Assembly (NCBI RefSeq): GCF_947487305.1
Contig: NZ_CANKWH010000017.1
Coordinates: 1-64,000, forward strand
Direction: 5' to 3'
DNA length: 64,000 nucleotides
Origin: an uncultured Paracoccus sp.
Lineage (GTDB): Bacteria; Pseudomonadota; Alphaproteobacteria; Rhodobacterales; Rhodobacteraceae
The notes under the pieces were generated by a model, which was given only the letters and a program-made list of their open reading frames with translations, was not told the origin of the DNA and did not search any database. This document shows positions 26,425-35,988 of the stretch, piece by piece. A program made the position numbers and the translations under genes. Position 1 is the first letter of the stretch, and each line of letters begins with the position of its first letter.

Positions 26425-27483
26425 ATGAGCCTGATCCCCACCCTTGCCGAGACCGTCTCGCGCGCCCGCACCGACCTCAGGATGGGCCTGCCAGTGATGA
26501 TCGGTGGCCATCTGGCGGCGGCGGTCGAGACGCTGTCGCCTGCGCGGATGGCGGCGATGCAGGCGATGGGGCGGCCGGTCCTGGCGATCACCGAGCGGCG
26601 GGCCGAGACGCTGAAGGCGCGGGCCTATGATGCGGGTCTCGCGCGGGTGCAGGTGCCGGGTGGTGCCGATCTGCGCTGGCTGCGGGCCATTGCCGATCCC
26701 TCGGGCGATCTGATGACGCCGATGAAGGGGCCGCTGTTCACCGATCGCGGCGGCCAGACCGCGCCGCATCTGGCGGCGCTGGCGCTGGCCAAGGCGGCGC
26801 AGCTTCTGCCCGCCGTGCTTGTGGTGCCGGCCCCGCCGCAACCCGGTCTGACCAGCGTGGAGCCCGGCCCGCTGATGGCGCAATTGGCCAGCGAAGCCGC
26901 CCTGAACCCGGTCGCCTGCGCGCGCCTGCCGCTTGGCGCGGCCGAGCGGTCGCGGCTGCACATCTTCCGTCCCGATGATGGTGGCGAGGAACATTACGCC
27001 GTCGAGATCGGCGATCCGCCGCGCGACCAGCCGGTGCTGGCGCGGCTGCATTCGGCCTGTTTCACCGGCGATGTGCTGGGCAGCCTGAAATGCGATTGCG
27101 GCCCGCAGCTGCATTCGGCGCTGAACCTGATGGGCAGTCAGGGGCAGGGAGTGCTGCTCTATCTCAATCAGGAGGGCCGGGGGATCGGGCTGGCCAACAA
27201 GATGCGCGCCTATGCGCTGCAGAACCAGGGCTTCGACACGGTCGAGGCCAATCACCGGCTGGGGTTCGAGGATGACGAACGCGATTTCCGCATCGGGGCG
27301 GACCTGTTGAAGCGCATGGGGTTCGATCAGGTGCGGCTTCTGACCAACAACCCGCGCAAGGTGGCGATGTTGCAGGGGCACGGGATCGAGGTGACCGAGC
27401 GGGTGCCGCTGATCGTGGCGCGGAACCGCCACAACACCGATTACCTGGACGTGAAGGCCGAGAAATCGGGGCATCTGCTGTGA
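26425..27483 (+). CDS. ribA: GTP cyclohydrolase II with degenerate N-terminal domain
   Basis: A 352-residue protein. The C-terminal 200 residues are GTP cyclohydrolase II, the first enzyme of riboflavin synthesis: [20 protein letters not shown] provides the zinc cysteines, [22 protein letters not shown] the active site, and LLTNNPRKV a substrate loop. Residues 1-150 occupy the place of a RibB domain but lack the RibB acidic active-site motif, so this half is probably structural or regulatory. ATG at 26425 gives the full product. The GTG start of the transpeptidase gene overlaps its stop. Confidence 0.93.
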   Translation: MSLIPTLAETVSRARTDLRMGLPVMIGGHLAAAVETLSPARMAAMQAMGRPVLAITERRAETLKARAYDAGLARVQVPGGADLRWLRAIADPSGDLMTPMKGPLFTDRGGQTAPHLAALALAKAAQLLPAVLVVPAPPQPGLTSVEPGPLMAQLASEAALNPVACARLPLGAAERSRLHIFRPDDGGEEHYAVEIGDPPRDQPVLARLHSACFTGDVLGSLKCDCGPQLHSALNLMGSQGQGVLLYLNQEGRGIGLANKMRAYALQNQGFDTVEANHRLGFEDDERDFRIGADLLKRMGFDQVRLLTNNPRKVAMLQGHGIEVTERVPLIVARNRHNTDYLDVKAEKSGHLL

Positions 27484-27983
27484 GCCCCTTCGATCTGGTC
27501 CTGACCCCGCTTGGCATCCGCTTTCACGGCCGGCTGTTCCCCTGCAGCATCGGCAAGGGGGGCATCTCCGCCGAGAAGCGAGAGGGCGATGGCGCCACGC
27601 CTGCCGGGCATCATCACATCACCGGCCTCTGGTATCGTCCCGACCGGCTGGCACGCCCTGCCCCTTGGGCGCGGCCGATCCTGCCCGGCGATCTCTGGTG
27701 CGATGCGCCGGATCATCGCGATTACAATTACCACGCCCGCGCACCGCTGCAGGCCAGCCACGAGCGACTGCGCCGCGCCGATCCGCTTTATGACCTGATC
27801 CTGACGACCGACTGGAACTGGCCCGAAGCTGTTCCCGGTCGCGGCAGCGCGATCTTCCTGCACCAATGGCGACGCCCACATTTCGGCACCGAGGGCTGCA
27901 TCGCCTTTGCGCGACCTGACCTGATCTGGATTGCCAGCCGCGCCGAGCCCGGCACGCGGTTGATCGTGCCGCTGCTCGGCTGA
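27480..27983 (+). CDS. L,D-transpeptidase (YkuD) family protein
   Basis: A 167-residue protein with the YkuD catalytic pattern: H128 (FLHQW) and [10 protein letters not shown] with nucleophile C140. Members cross-link peptidoglycan or attach lipoproteins. No clear signal peptide is visible, as in the short YkuD proteins of alphaproteobacteria. The start is a GTG overlapping the ribA stop (GTGA). The stop codon sits in a hairpin shared with the convergent YggS gene. Confidence 0.85.
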   Translation: MSPFDLVLTPLGIRFHGRLFPCSIGKGGISAEKREGDGATPAGHHHITGLWYRPDRLARPAPWARPILPGDLWCDAPDHRDYNYHARAPLQASHERLRRADPLYDLILTTDWNWPEAVPGRGSAIFLHQWRRPHFGTEGCIAFARPDLIWIASRAEPGTRLIVPLLG

Positions 27984-27996
27984 CCGGCTTCAGCCG
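27977..27996. terminator. Hairpin containing both convergent stop codons
   Basis: CGGCTGA-CCGGCT-TCAGCCG has a perfect 7-bp stem. The left arm contains the TGA of the transpeptidase gene and the right arm the complement of the YggS TGA. No U tract follows on either strand, so termination activity is uncertain. Confidence 0.35.
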
Positions 27997-28643
27997 TAAT
28001 CGCGCGCGCCGAAGATGGCCGAGCCCACGCGGATATGCGTCGCGCCTTCGGCAATTGCGGCCTCGAAATCGGCGCTCATGCCCATCGACAGGAAGGGCAG
28101 GTTGTTCTGTTCGGCCAGTTTCCGCAGCAGGCGGAAATGCGGCACCGGGTCCTGATCCTCGGGCGGGATGCACATGAGGCCCTGCGGCGCGAGGCCCAGG
28201 TCACGGCAGGCGGCGAGGAAGCCCGGCAGTTCATCGGCGAGGATGCCCGCCTTCTGCGGCTCGTCGCCGGTATTCACCTGGATGAACAGCTGCGGCGCGC
28301 GGCCCTGGTCGGCGATCTGCTGGGCCAGTTTCTTGGCCAGCGACATCCGGTCCAGCGTGTGGATGGCATCGAACAGCCCGACCGCCGCCTTGGCCTTGTT
28401 CGATTGCACCGGCCCGATCATGTGCAGCTCGACGCCGGGAAAGCGGTCCCGCCAGCCGGGCCATTTGCCCTGCGCCTCCTGCACGTAATTCTCGCCAAAG
28501 ACCCGCTGACCGGTGTCCAGCACCTGCAGAACCCGATCCTCGGGCTGGACCTTGCTTACGGCGATCAGGGTGATGCTGTCTGCAACCCGCCCGGCCTTTT
28601 CGGCGGCGGCGGCAATGCGCGTCTTGATGTCGTTCAATCCCAT
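27990..28643 (-). CDS. YggS/PROSC family PLP-binding protein
   Basis: A 217-residue alanine-racemase-like single-domain protein. The PLP lysine is K31 in LIAVSKVQPEDR, and FGENYVQEAQGK, LHMIGPVQSNKAK and LSMGMSADFEAAIAEGATHIRVGSAIFG are family signatures. YggS homologues maintain PLP homeostasis and influence amino-acid pools without known catalysis. It stands alone between the transpeptidase (convergent) and the porin gene. Confidence 0.95.
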   Translation of the reverse strand: MGLNDIKTRIAAAAEKAGRVADSITLIAVSKVQPEDRVLQVLDTGQRVFGENYVQEAQGKWPGWRDRFPGVELHMIGPVQSNKAKAAVGLFDAIHTLDRMSLAKKLAQQIADQGRAPQLFIQVNTGDEPQKAGILADELPGFLAACRDLGLAPQGLMCIPPEDQDPVPHFRLLRKLAEQNNLPFLSMGMSADFEAAIAEGATHIRVGSAIFGARDYG

Positions 28644-28664
28644 GGCCCAGACCTACCGAAAAGA

Positions 28665-28691
28665 AAAGAGCGGGCGCAAGGCCCGCTCTTT
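28665..28691 (-). terminator. Intrinsic terminator of the porin gene
   Basis: On the minus strand, AAAGAGCGGGC-CTTGC-GCCCGCTCTTT forms a perfect 11-bp stem followed by a T-rich tract (TTCTTTTC). It begins about 20 bases after the porin stop, as expected for a highly expressed gene. Confidence 0.9.
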
Positions 28692-28713
28692 CCGAAGTTC
28701 GTTTCTGAACCGA

Positions 28714-29769
28714 TCAGAACGTGAACTTGATGCCCACGTCGGCAACGGTGTCGGCGATCCAGTCGCTGTCCGCGATGCCGGCTGCAACGGTCGCGCCGCC
28801 GCCCAGATCGTAGTCAACGCCGATACCCCAGCTGTCGAACTCAACGTCACCGGTGCCGGCCGGAGCGATGGCGCTGGCCTCGCCCTCGTCACGACGCCAG
28901 AAGCCTTTGAACAGCATGTTGTTGTACTCGTAGCCGAGCGACAGGCCGAAGGCGCGATCGTAGTCGTACAGGGTGTTGTCGAAGGTGACGGTGTCGTTGT
29001 CGCCAACGCCGAAGTCGATCGACGGACGGTCCGAGTAGTCGGCGTAGAAGGCTTTGGCCATGAACGCACCGGAGGTGACTTCACCGCCAACGACGATTTC
29101 TTTCGCGTCGCCGTGCTTGCCGTAGCCGAGGCCAACATTGTAGGTGCCGTTCGAGAAGGTGCCTTCGTAGCTGGCGCCAACCGACCATGCAACATCGGTG
29201 TCGGTGTCGTCGTCGGCGTTGCCGCAGACGCCGTCAACGCCGCAGTCGACCGGATCGGTGCCGTAGACGCCGGCCCAAGCATTGTCGCTGCCGTCCGAAG
29301 CCGAGGCGAACAGGTTCACGCCCGAGATGCTGTATTCGTACAGGATGTTCGGACCCTGGTCGAGGTTGTTGCCATCGGCGGTCAGGTAGGCCGGCTCGTT
29401 CAGGTTGGCGTAGAAGTCGCCGCCGGTGTAGCCGACGCCATACAGGTCGCCAACGGCCATTTCCGAAGCCGAAGCAACGTCACCCATCGACAGTTTGCCG
29501 TAGGTGCCCGAGATGTAGACGGCGCCACGGGTACCGTTGGCAGCGCGCTGGTCGCCACGCTCGTGGTCAACGCGGAAGGTCGCGCCATAGGACAGGCCGC
29601 TGTCGGTTTCGCCGGTCGCGGTGAAGCGAACGCGGGCACGGCTCGAAAACTGGGCGTCGTTGCCGTCGTACACCAGACCCATGCGAGCGTCGCCGCTCAG
29701 CGCGATCTCGGCCGATGCAACACCGGCGGTCATGACCAGCGCGGTGGTTGCGAAAAGAACCTTTTTCAT
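28714..29769 (-). CDS. Outer-membrane porin
   Basis: A 351-residue porin of the Rhodobacter/Paracoccus type. It has a signal peptide with predicted cleavage at ASA/EIAL (about residue 20), amphipathic beta strands throughout and a C-terminal Phe (DVGIKFTF), the BAM recognition signature. A loop at 171-193 carries a Cys pair (C176, C182) followed by an Asp-rich run, which is atypical. Codon use is strongly biased compared with neighbours, matching high expression. It is monocistronic with a strong terminator. Confidence 0.93.
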   Translation of the reverse strand: MKKVLFATTALVMTAGVASAEIALSGDARMGLVYDGNDAQFSSRARVRFTATGETDSGLSYGATFRVDHERGDQRAANGTRGAVYISGTYGKLSMGDVASASEMAVGDLYGVGYTGGDFYANLNEPAYLTADGNNLDQGPNILYEYSISGVNLFASASDGSDNAWAGVYGTDPVDCGVDGVCGNADDDTDTDVAWSVGASYEGTFSNGTYNVGLGYGKHGDAKEIVVGGEVTSGAFMAKAFYADYSDRPSIDFGVGDNDTVTFDNTLYDYDRAFGLSLGYEYNNMLFKGFWRRDEGEASAIAPAGTGDVEFDSWGIGVDYDLGGGATVAAGIADSDWIADTVADVGIKFTF

Positions 29770-30030
29770 GGTTGTGATCCCTCTTGTCTCTCTCATGCCC
29801 AAACCGGATCGCCCGCCTTGGGGATGCATCTGTCATCCTTCTTTCGGTCCCGCGATGCAACGGAATCGCCCACCCGCTCAATTCTTTGCTCTTTTCTGTG
29901 ATGCACATGCGCCACAGTCGGGTTGAGGGACCGCCGCGGCGCGGCCTTTGCCCAAGACGCTTGTCGCCACCGGCAGTTCCGCGCTAAAGCTGCGACAACC
30001 AAGAATGCCCAGTTGACGGGGGACCGGATT

Positions 30031-30552
30031 ATGATCGCACGCGCCGCGCGCCTGACATTCGCCATGACGCTTTGCGCGGCTCTTGCCGCCTGCGGTGGAG
30101 ATTCGTTCAGTTTCGGGGGCGGCGGTGGTGGTGGAGCCACGGGGCGCGGCACCGATGACCAGATCGCGCTGGAAGGTGATGACCGGCAGCCGGGCGGGCG
30201 GGCGGAATCGACCATCTGGGACTTGTTCAGCAATAACGAGAACCCGAACAATACGGTCGCGGTGAACAAGTATCTGTGGAATGCCAGCCTCGAGGTGCTG
30301 AACTTCCTGCCGATCCAGTCGGTCGATCCCTATACCGGGGTGATCGTCACCGGTTACGGCACCCCGCCGGGCGGTGGTAGGTCCTATCGCGCGGCGATCA
30401 AGATCAGCGATCCGGCGCTGGATGCGCGGTCGCTGAAGGTGGCGCTGCAGGGCGCCGGCGGTTCTGCGGTCGAGCCGGGCACCGTCCGGGCGGTCGAGGA
30501 CGCGATTCTGACCCGCGCGCGGCAGTTGCGCATTCAGGACGGCAAGCTTTAA
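30031..30552 (+). CDS. DUF3576 lipoprotein
   Basis: A 173-residue predicted lipoprotein with lipobox LAAC (lipidated Cys21), a Gly-rich linker (about 30-38) and a conserved domain with NTVAVNKYLWNASLEVL and IQSVDPYTGVIVTGYGTPP. It matches my recollection of DUF3576, a family of unknown function widespread in alphaproteobacteria. ATG at 30031 gives the proper signal. It precedes leuS by 114 bp. Confidence 0.8.
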   Translation: MIARAARLTFAMTLCAALAACGGDSFSFGGGGGGGATGRGTDDQIALEGDDRQPGGRAESTIWDLFSNNENPNNTVAVNKYLWNASLEVLNFLPIQSVDPYTGVIVTGYGTPPGGGRSYRAAIKISDPALDARSLKVALQGAGGSAVEPGTVRAVEDAILTRARQLRIQDGKL

Positions 30553-30567
30553 ACCACACAACCTATC

Positions 30568-30608
30568 ACGGGCCAGTGAACGGGCCAGTGATTTGCCGGG
30601 CCACTGGA
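30568..30608. repeat. Tandem 12-bp repeat with hairpin upstream of leuS
   Basis: ACGGGCCAGTGA occurs twice in direct succession (30568-30579 and 30580-30591). The second copy can pair with CACTGG near 30603 to form a hairpin. It lies between the DUF3576 gene and leuS, so it could end the first transcript or shape the leuS leader. Confidence 0.4.
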
Positions 30609-30666
30609 CCTGATCTGCGGCGGCGTATAAACCCGGCGGGCAATCCTGAACGGCCCGAGGTGTCCC

Positions 30667-33207
30667 ATGCCCTATGATCCCGCCCAAAGCGAAGCGCGCT
30701 GGCAGCAAGCCTGGGCCGAGGCCGGCACCTTCACCGCAACCCGCGACGAACGGCCGAAATATTACGTGCTCGAGATGTTCCCCTATCCGTCGGGGCGCAT
30801 CCATATGGGCCATGTGCGCAATTACACGATGGGCGACGTGGTGGCGCGGTTCAAGCGCGCGCAGGGGTTCAGCGTGCTGCACCCGATGGGTTGGGACGCC
30901 TTCGGGATGCCGGCCGAGAACGCGGCGATGGAGCAGGGCGGCCATCCGCGCGACTGGACCTATGCCAATATCGCCACGATGCGCGACCAGCTGCGCCCGC
31001 TTGGCCTGTCGATCGACTGGAGCCGCGAGTTTGCCACCTGCGACGACGATTACGTCGCCCAGCAGCAGGCATTGTTCCTCGATTTCCTCGAGGCCGGGCT
31101 GATCACCCGCAAATCGGCGCAGGTGAACTGGGACCCGGTCGACATGACCGTGCTGGCGAACGAGCAGGTGATCGACGGCAAGGGCTGGCGCTCGGGCGCC
31201 GCGGTCGAGCGCAAGGAACTGACCCAGTGGTTCTTCCGCATCTCGGATTATTCGGATGAGCTGTTGTCGGCGCTGGACGGGCTGACCGGCTGGCCTGACA
31301 AGGTGCGGCTGATGCAGGCGAACTGGATCGGCAAGTCGCGCGGGTTGCAATTCGGCTTTGCGACGGTCGACGCGCCCTCGGGCTTTGAACGGATCGAGGT
31401 CTATACCACCCGTCCCGACACGCTGATGGGGGCCTCGTTCCTCGCGCTGTCGCCGGATCATCCGCTGGTGAAGCTTCTGGCCGAGACCCGGCCCGAGGTC
31501 GCCGCCTTTGTCGAGGAATGCCGCCGCATCGGCACCACCGAAGAGGCGATCGAGACCGCACCCAAGCTGGGCTTCGATACCGGCCTGACCGTGCACCACC
31601 CGCTGGACCCCGATTGGCATCTGCCGATCTGGATCGCCAATTTCGTGCTGATGGATTACGGCACCGGCGCCATCTTCGGCTCGCCGGCCCATGACGAGCG
31701 CGACCATGAATTTGCCACCAAGTACGGCTTGCCGATCCGCGCCGCCTTTGGCGAGCGCGGCATGGATCTGGCCCAAGCCGACGCGCTGGTCGCCAAGGCG
31801 GCCTATGTGCCGCTGAAATCCGAGACCGTCACCTATGTCCGCGGCTTTGCCGGCGAGACCGACCAGACCGGCGAAGCGGCGGTCGACGCGGCCATCGCCC
31901 ATGCCGAGGCGCAGGGCTATGGTGAGGGCGTGACCAAGTTCCGCCTGCGCGACTGGGGTATCTCGCGCCAGCGTTACTGGGGCTGCCCGATCCCGGTGGT
32001 GCATTGCAGCCAGTGCGGCACGGTGCCCGAGGCCAAGGCAAACCTGCCGGTGCTGCTGCCGCAGGATGTCAGCTTCGACGTGCCGGGCAACCCGCTGGAC
32101 CGCCATCCAAGCTGGCGCCAGACCTCCTGCCCGGTCTGCGGTGGCGAGGCTCTGCGCGAAACGGACACGATGGACACCTTTGTCGATTCGTCCTGGTATT
32201 ACGCCCGCTTCACCGCGCCCCATGCCGAGACCCCGACAGTGCGCGCCGATGCCGATTACTGGATGAATGTGGACCAGTATATCGGCGGCATCGAGCACGC
32301 GATCCTGCATCTTCTCTATTCGCGCTTCTTCGCCCGCGCGATGGTGAAGACCGGGCATCTGCCGGACACGGCCAGCGAGCCCTTCGATGCGCTGTTCACC
32401 CAGGGCATGGTGACGCACGAGATCTACATGACCCGCGACGAGCGGGGCCGGCCGGTCTATCACCTGCCCGAGGATGTGGTGGACGGCAAACTGGCCGACG
32501 GCACGCCGGTCGAGATCATCCCCTCGGCCAAGATGTCGAAGTCCAAGAAGAACGTCGTCGATCCGGTGAATATTGTCGCGAGCTTCGGCGCCGATACCGC
32601 GCGCTGGTTCATGCTGTCGGACAGCCCGCCCGAGCGGGACGTGGAATGGACCGCCGCCGGGGCCGAGGCCGCGAACAAGTTTCTCGCCCGGGTCTGGCGG
32701 CTGGCCGACGAGGCGCCGGCGGAGGGTGGCGACGACCCCGACCTGACCCGCGCCGCGCATCGCGCCATTGCCGATGTGACCCGCGCCATCGAGGGCTTTG
32801 CCTTCAACAAGGCGGTGGCCAAGCTTTACGAACTGGCCAATGCCATCGGCAAGTCCAAGGCCGGGGGTGAGGCCCGCCGCGCGGTGCTGCGGATCATGGC
32901 GCAGCTGATGGCGCCGATGGTGCCGCATCTGGCCGAGGATGTCTGGGCGCTGGCCGGTGGGCAGGGCATGGCGGTCGATGCGCCATGGCCCAAGGCCGAC
33001 CCGGCCATGCTCATCGATGATACGGTCGTCCTACCCATTCAGATCAACGGCAAGCGCCGGGCCGAGATTTCGGTACCCAAGGACATGGGCAAGGACCAGA
33101 TCGAGGCTCTGGTCATGGCCGATGAAACCGTGCAACGTTTCCTCGAAGGGGCGGCGCCGAAGAAGCTGATCGTGGTGCCGGGTCGGATCGTCAATGTCGT
33201 GGCTTGA
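30667..33207 (+). CDS. leuS: Leucyl-tRNA synthetase
   Basis: An 846-residue class I aminoacyl-tRNA synthetase that charges tRNA-Leu. The HIGH-type motif is HMGH (46-49), the KMSKS motif is at 622-626, the editing domain (about 220-415) holds TTRPDTLMG and DYGTGAIFG, and the zinc-type cysteines lie in CSQCG and CPVCGG. Length is normal. The 3' end overlaps lptE by 14 bases. leuS-lptE-holA is a conserved alphaproteobacterial order. Confidence 0.98.
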   Translation: MPYDPAQSEARWQQAWAEAGTFTATRDERPKYYVLEMFPYPSGRIHMGHVRNYTMGDVVARFKRAQGFSVLHPMGWDAFGMPAENAAMEQGGHPRDWTYANIATMRDQLRPLGLSIDWSREFATCDDDYVAQQQALFLDFLEAGLITRKSAQVNWDPVDMTVLANEQVIDGKGWRSGAAVERKELTQWFFRISDYSDELLSALDGLTGWPDKVRLMQANWIGKSRGLQFGFATVDAPSGFERIEVYTTRPDTLMGASFLALSPDHPLVKLLAETRPEVAAFVEECRRIGTTEEAIETAPKLGFDTGLTVHHPLDPDWHLPIWIANFVLMDYGTGAIFGSPAHDERDHEFATKYGLPIRAAFGERGMDLAQADALVAKAAYVPLKSETVTYVRGFAGETDQTGEAAVDAAIAHAEAQGYGEGVTKFRLRDWGISRQRYWGCPIPVVHCSQCGTVPEAKANLPVLLPQDVSFDVPGNPLDRHPSWRQTSCPVCGGEALRETDTMDTFVDSSWYYARFTAPHAETPTVRADADYWMNVDQYIGGIEHAILHLLYSRFFARAMVKTGHLPDTASEPFDALFTQGMVTHEIYMTRDERGRPVYHLPEDVVDGKLADGTPVEIIPSAKMSKSKKNVVDPVNIVASFGADTARWFMLSDSPPERDVEWTAAGAEAANKFLARVWRLADEAPAEGGDDPDLTRAAHRAIADVTRAIEGFAFNKAVAKLYELANAIGKSKAGGEARRAVLRIMAQLMAPMVPHLAEDVWALAGGQGMAVDAPWPKADPAMLIDDTVVLPIQINGKRRAEISVPKDMGKDQIEALVMADETVQRFLEGAAPKKLIVVPGRIVNVVA

Positions 33208-33691
33208 AGCTCTCTCGCATTCCCGTATGCCCCGCCGCGCGCTGCTGGCGGGGCTGCTGGCGCTGTCGGCCTGCGGGCTGCAGCCGGTCTATGGTCCGGG
33301 TGGGGCGGCGAAGAAGCTTTTCGGTCAGGTCAGCCCGGTCGATCCCGACACGCCGGACGAGTTCCTGTTCAACCGCCGCATCGCCGAGCGGCTTGGTCCC
33401 GCCGGCGGCGCCTATGAGCTGGACTACACCCTGCGCATTGCCGTGGTGGCGCAGGGGATCACGCCCGACGAGATCACCACGCGCTATTCGCTGAATGGCA
33501 GCGCCGATTACAAGCTGACCGAAGCGGCGACCGGCGAGACCGTGACCGAGGGGCAAGTCAGCACTTTCACCTCCTATTCGACCACGGGCACCACCGTCGC
33601 CACGCTGACTGCGGAATATGATGCCCGCCAGCGGCTGGCGCGGATGCTGGCCGACCAGGTGGTCACGCGGTTGCTCGCGGCTGCTCCATGA
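33194..33691 (+). CDS. lptE: LPS-assembly lipoprotein LptE
   Basis: A 165-residue outer-membrane lipoprotein with lipobox LSAC (lipidated Cys27) and the typical C-G-L-Q-P-V-Y-G start of the mature protein. LptE plugs the LptD barrel that inserts LPS in the outer membrane. The frame could also start at residue 12 (MPRRALL, 33227), which gives a cleaner signal peptide. It sits between leuS and holA with overlaps at both ends. Confidence 0.9.
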   Translation: MSWLEALSHSRMPRRALLAGLLALSACGLQPVYGPGGAAKKLFGQVSPVDPDTPDEFLFNRRIAERLGPAGGAYELDYTLRIAVVAQGITPDEITTRYSLNGSADYKLTEAATGETVTEGQVSTFTSYSTTGTTVATLTAEYDARQRLARMLADQVVTRLLAAAP

Positions 33692-34716
33692 TTCTCAAAG
33701 GCGGCGAGATCGCGCGCTATCTGGCGCAACCCGATCCGTCGCGCCCCGCCCTGCTGATCTATGGTCAGGACGCGATGCGGGTCTCGATAAAGCGGGTCGA
33801 GGCGGTGGCGGCGCTGGCCGGCGCTGACGCCGAGCAGGACATGCGCCTGACCCGGATGGCCGGCGGCGAATTGCGCAAGGACCCGGCCCAGCTGCTGGAT
33901 GCGATCAAGGAGGTGGGCTTCTTTCCCGGCCAGCGCGTGGTGCTGGTTGAGGACACGCCCGACAGCGCCGCCCCGGCGATCGGCACGGCCATTGGCGAAT
34001 GGCAGTCGGGCGATGCCGCCATCGTGGTGACGGCCGGCGCGCTGGCAAAATCCTCGGCCCTGCGGAAACTCTTCGAAGGTCACAAGACCGCCGTGACCGC
34101 GCCGATCTATGACGACCCGCCGGGCGAGGAGGAGATCACCCGCTGGCTGGCCGATGCCGGGCTGCGCGACGTGCCACGCAATGCCATGGCCGACCTGCTG
34201 GCCTTGGCCCGGGCGCTGGACCCGGGCGATCTGCGCCAGACCATCGAGAAGATCGGCCTTTACAAGCATCGCGACCCCGCGCCGCTGACGCCTGCCGAGA
34301 TCGCGCTGATGGCGCCGGCCAGCATCGAGGCCGATCTGGATGACCTGATCCATGCCGTGGCCGAGGGGAAGCCGGCCGAGTTCGGCGCGCTGATGCGGCG
34401 GATCGAGGGACAGGGCACCTCGCCGGTCACGCTGTGCATTTCGGCCCTGCGCCATTTCCGCGCCTTGCACGCCGCCGCCGCCGATCCGGGCGGGCCTGTT
34501 GCCGGGCTGATGCGCCAGCGCCCGCCGGTCTTCGGCCCGCGCCGCGACCGCATGGCGCGGCAGGCGCAGGCCTGGGGGATGCGGCCGCTGGAAGAGGCGG
34601 TGCATCACCTGCTGGAGACCGACCTGACGCTGCGCTCCAGCAGCCGGGCGCCGCAGATGCCGCTGATCGAGCGGGCACTGATCCGTCTCGCCATGATGCC
34701 GCGGGGCCGCCGGTGA
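33688..34716 (+). CDS. holA: DNA polymerase III subunit delta
   Basis: A 342-residue clamp-loader subunit that opens the beta sliding clamp. The N-terminal part (ALLIYGQDAMRV, VVLVEDTPDSAA) and the C-terminal helical domain (LISA-like SALRHFRALHAAA, RALIRLAMMPRGRR) fit HolA. It overlaps lptE by 4 bases (ATGA) and the flavoprotein gene by 4 bases (GTGA). Confidence 0.93.
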   Translation: MILKGGEIARYLAQPDPSRPALLIYGQDAMRVSIKRVEAVAALAGADAEQDMRLTRMAGGELRKDPAQLLDAIKEVGFFPGQRVVLVEDTPDSAAPAIGTAIGEWQSGDAAIVVTAGALAKSSALRKLFEGHKTAVTAPIYDDPPGEEEITRWLADAGLRDVPRNAMADLLALARALDPGDLRQTIEKIGLYKHRDPAPLTPAEIALMAPASIEADLDDLIHAVAEGKPAEFGALMRRIEGQGTSPVTLCISALRHFRALHAAAADPGGPVAGLMRQRPPVFGPRRDRMARQAQAWGMRPLEEAVHHLLETDLTLRSSSRAPQMPLIERALIRLAMMPRGRR

Positions 34717-35912
34717 GCGAGGCGGTCGACGCGCTGGTGATCGGCGCGGGACCGGCGGGGCTAATGGCGGCGGAAGCACTGGCCGCGCCGGGTCGGCGGG
34801 TGCTGGTCGCCGAGGCCATGCCGACGCCGGCGCGCAAGTTCCTGATGGCGGGAAAGTCGGGGCTGAACCTGACCAAGGACGAGCCTGTCGCGGATTTTGC
34901 GGCACGGATCACCGGGGGCTGCCTGCCCCTGGACCCCCGGGGATATTTGAGCCAAGATGAGGGTTCTTTCGGGCCGCAGGAAGCCATGGACTGGGCGCGG
35001 GGGCTGGGGATCGAACTGTTCACCGGCTCGACCGGGCGGGTGTTTCCCAAGGGCATGAAAGCCTCGCCGCTGCTGCGCGCCTGGCTGGCGCGGCTGGCGG
35101 CTGGCGGAGTCGAGGTCAGGACGCGCTGGCGCTGGACCGGCTTCGAGGACGGCTTTCGGTTTGCGACGCCTGACGGGCCGCGAGTGATCCGGCCTCGGGT
35201 CACAGTGCTGGCGCTTGGCGGGGCCAGCTGGCCAAGGCTCGGGTCGGACGCGGCATGGGTGCCGTGGCTGCGGGCCGCGGGAGTGGAGATCGCGGAGTTC
35301 CGGCCCGCCAATATGGGCTTTCGGGTCGACTGGTCCGAACCGATGCAGCGCCAACTGGGCGCGGCAGTGAAGGGCGTGGCGATCCGGGCCGGCGATGCGG
35401 TCAGTCGCGGCGAATGGGTGATCGGGCGGCAGGGGATCGAGGGCGGCGGTGTCTACGAGATCGCGGCGGCACTGCGTGACGGCACGCCGGGCGAGGTCGA
35501 TCTGGCACCGGACCTGACGGTTGATGCCCTGGCGGCGCGATTTGCGAAACCGCGCGGCAAGCTGTCGCTGGGGAACTGGCTGCGGCGCGGCCTTGGTGAT
35601 CCGGTCAAGGTGGCGCTGCTGATGGAATGGGGCCGCCCCTTACCGGATGATCCACTGGCGCTGGCGCGCCTCGCGAAAGCCCTGCCGCTGCGCCATGCCG
35701 GGCCGATGGGGCTCGAGCGGGCGATCTCCTCGGCGGGCGGCGTCCGGGGCGATGCACTGGACAGCGACCTGCAACTCACGGCACTGCCCGGCATTTTCGC
35801 GGCGGGCGAGATGCTGGACTGGGAAGCGCCGACCGGCGGCTACCTGCTGACCACCTGCCTTGCCACCGGCCGCCGGGCCGGTAAGGCGGCGGCGCGGTTG
35901 CTGGATCACTGA
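34713..35912 (+). CDS. HI0933/BaiN-like flavoprotein (TIGR03862 type)
   Basis: A 399-residue NAD(P)/FAD-dependent oxidoreductase. The FAD Rossmann motif VIGAGPAGLMAAEAL is at the N-terminus, MAGKSGLNLTKDEP and FTGSTGRVFPKGMKASPLLRAW are family signatures, and the C-terminus holds GIFAAGEMLDWEAPTGGYLL, the second FAD-contact block. The start is a GTG overlapping the holA stop. Residues about 69-85 (CLPLDPRGYLSQDEGS) are encoded by a dispersed repeat read in frame (34914-34963). The physiological reaction is unknown. Confidence 0.88.
   Translation: MSEAVDALVIGAGPAGLMAAEALAAPGRRVLVAEAMPTPARKFLMAGKSGLNLTKDEPVADFAARITGGCLPLDPRGYLSQDEGSFGPQEAMDWARGLGIELFTGSTGRVFPKGMKASPLLRAWLARLAAGGVEVRTRWRWTGFEDGFRFATPDGPRVIRPRVTVLALGGASWPRLGSDAAWVPWLRAAGVEIAEFRPANMGFRVDWSEPMQRQLGAAVKGVAIRAGDAVSRGEWVIGRQGIEGGGVYEIAAALRDGTPGEVDLAPDLTVDALAARFAKPRGKLSLGNWLRRGLGDPVKVALLMEWGRPLPDDPLALARLAKALPLRHAGPMGLERAISSAGGVRGDALDSDLQLTALPGIFAAGEMLDWEAPTGGYLLTTCLATGRRAGKAAARLLDH
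34914..34963 (+). repeat. Dispersed hairpin/GATATTT repeat inside a coding sequence
   Basis: GGGGGCTGCCTGCCCCT, then GGACCCCCGGGGATATTT, then an A/G-rich tract (AAGATGAGGG). The same modular layout recurs at 42331-42380 and, in part, on both sides of 40032-40130. Here it keeps the flavoprotein frame open. Confidence 0.7.
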
Positions 35913-35988
35913 GACTGCCACAGAATTCCTTTGGCGAAGGCGGGAGGTCATGGCAGGCTTTCCCTCGGTCCAGCCACAGGAGATTCCC

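Noticed and set aside
29878..32928. A 1016-codon open frame on the minus strand across leuS
   Set aside because: It is antisense to leuS, has low-complexity Arg/Gly/His-rich translation and no motifs. High GC creates such frames.
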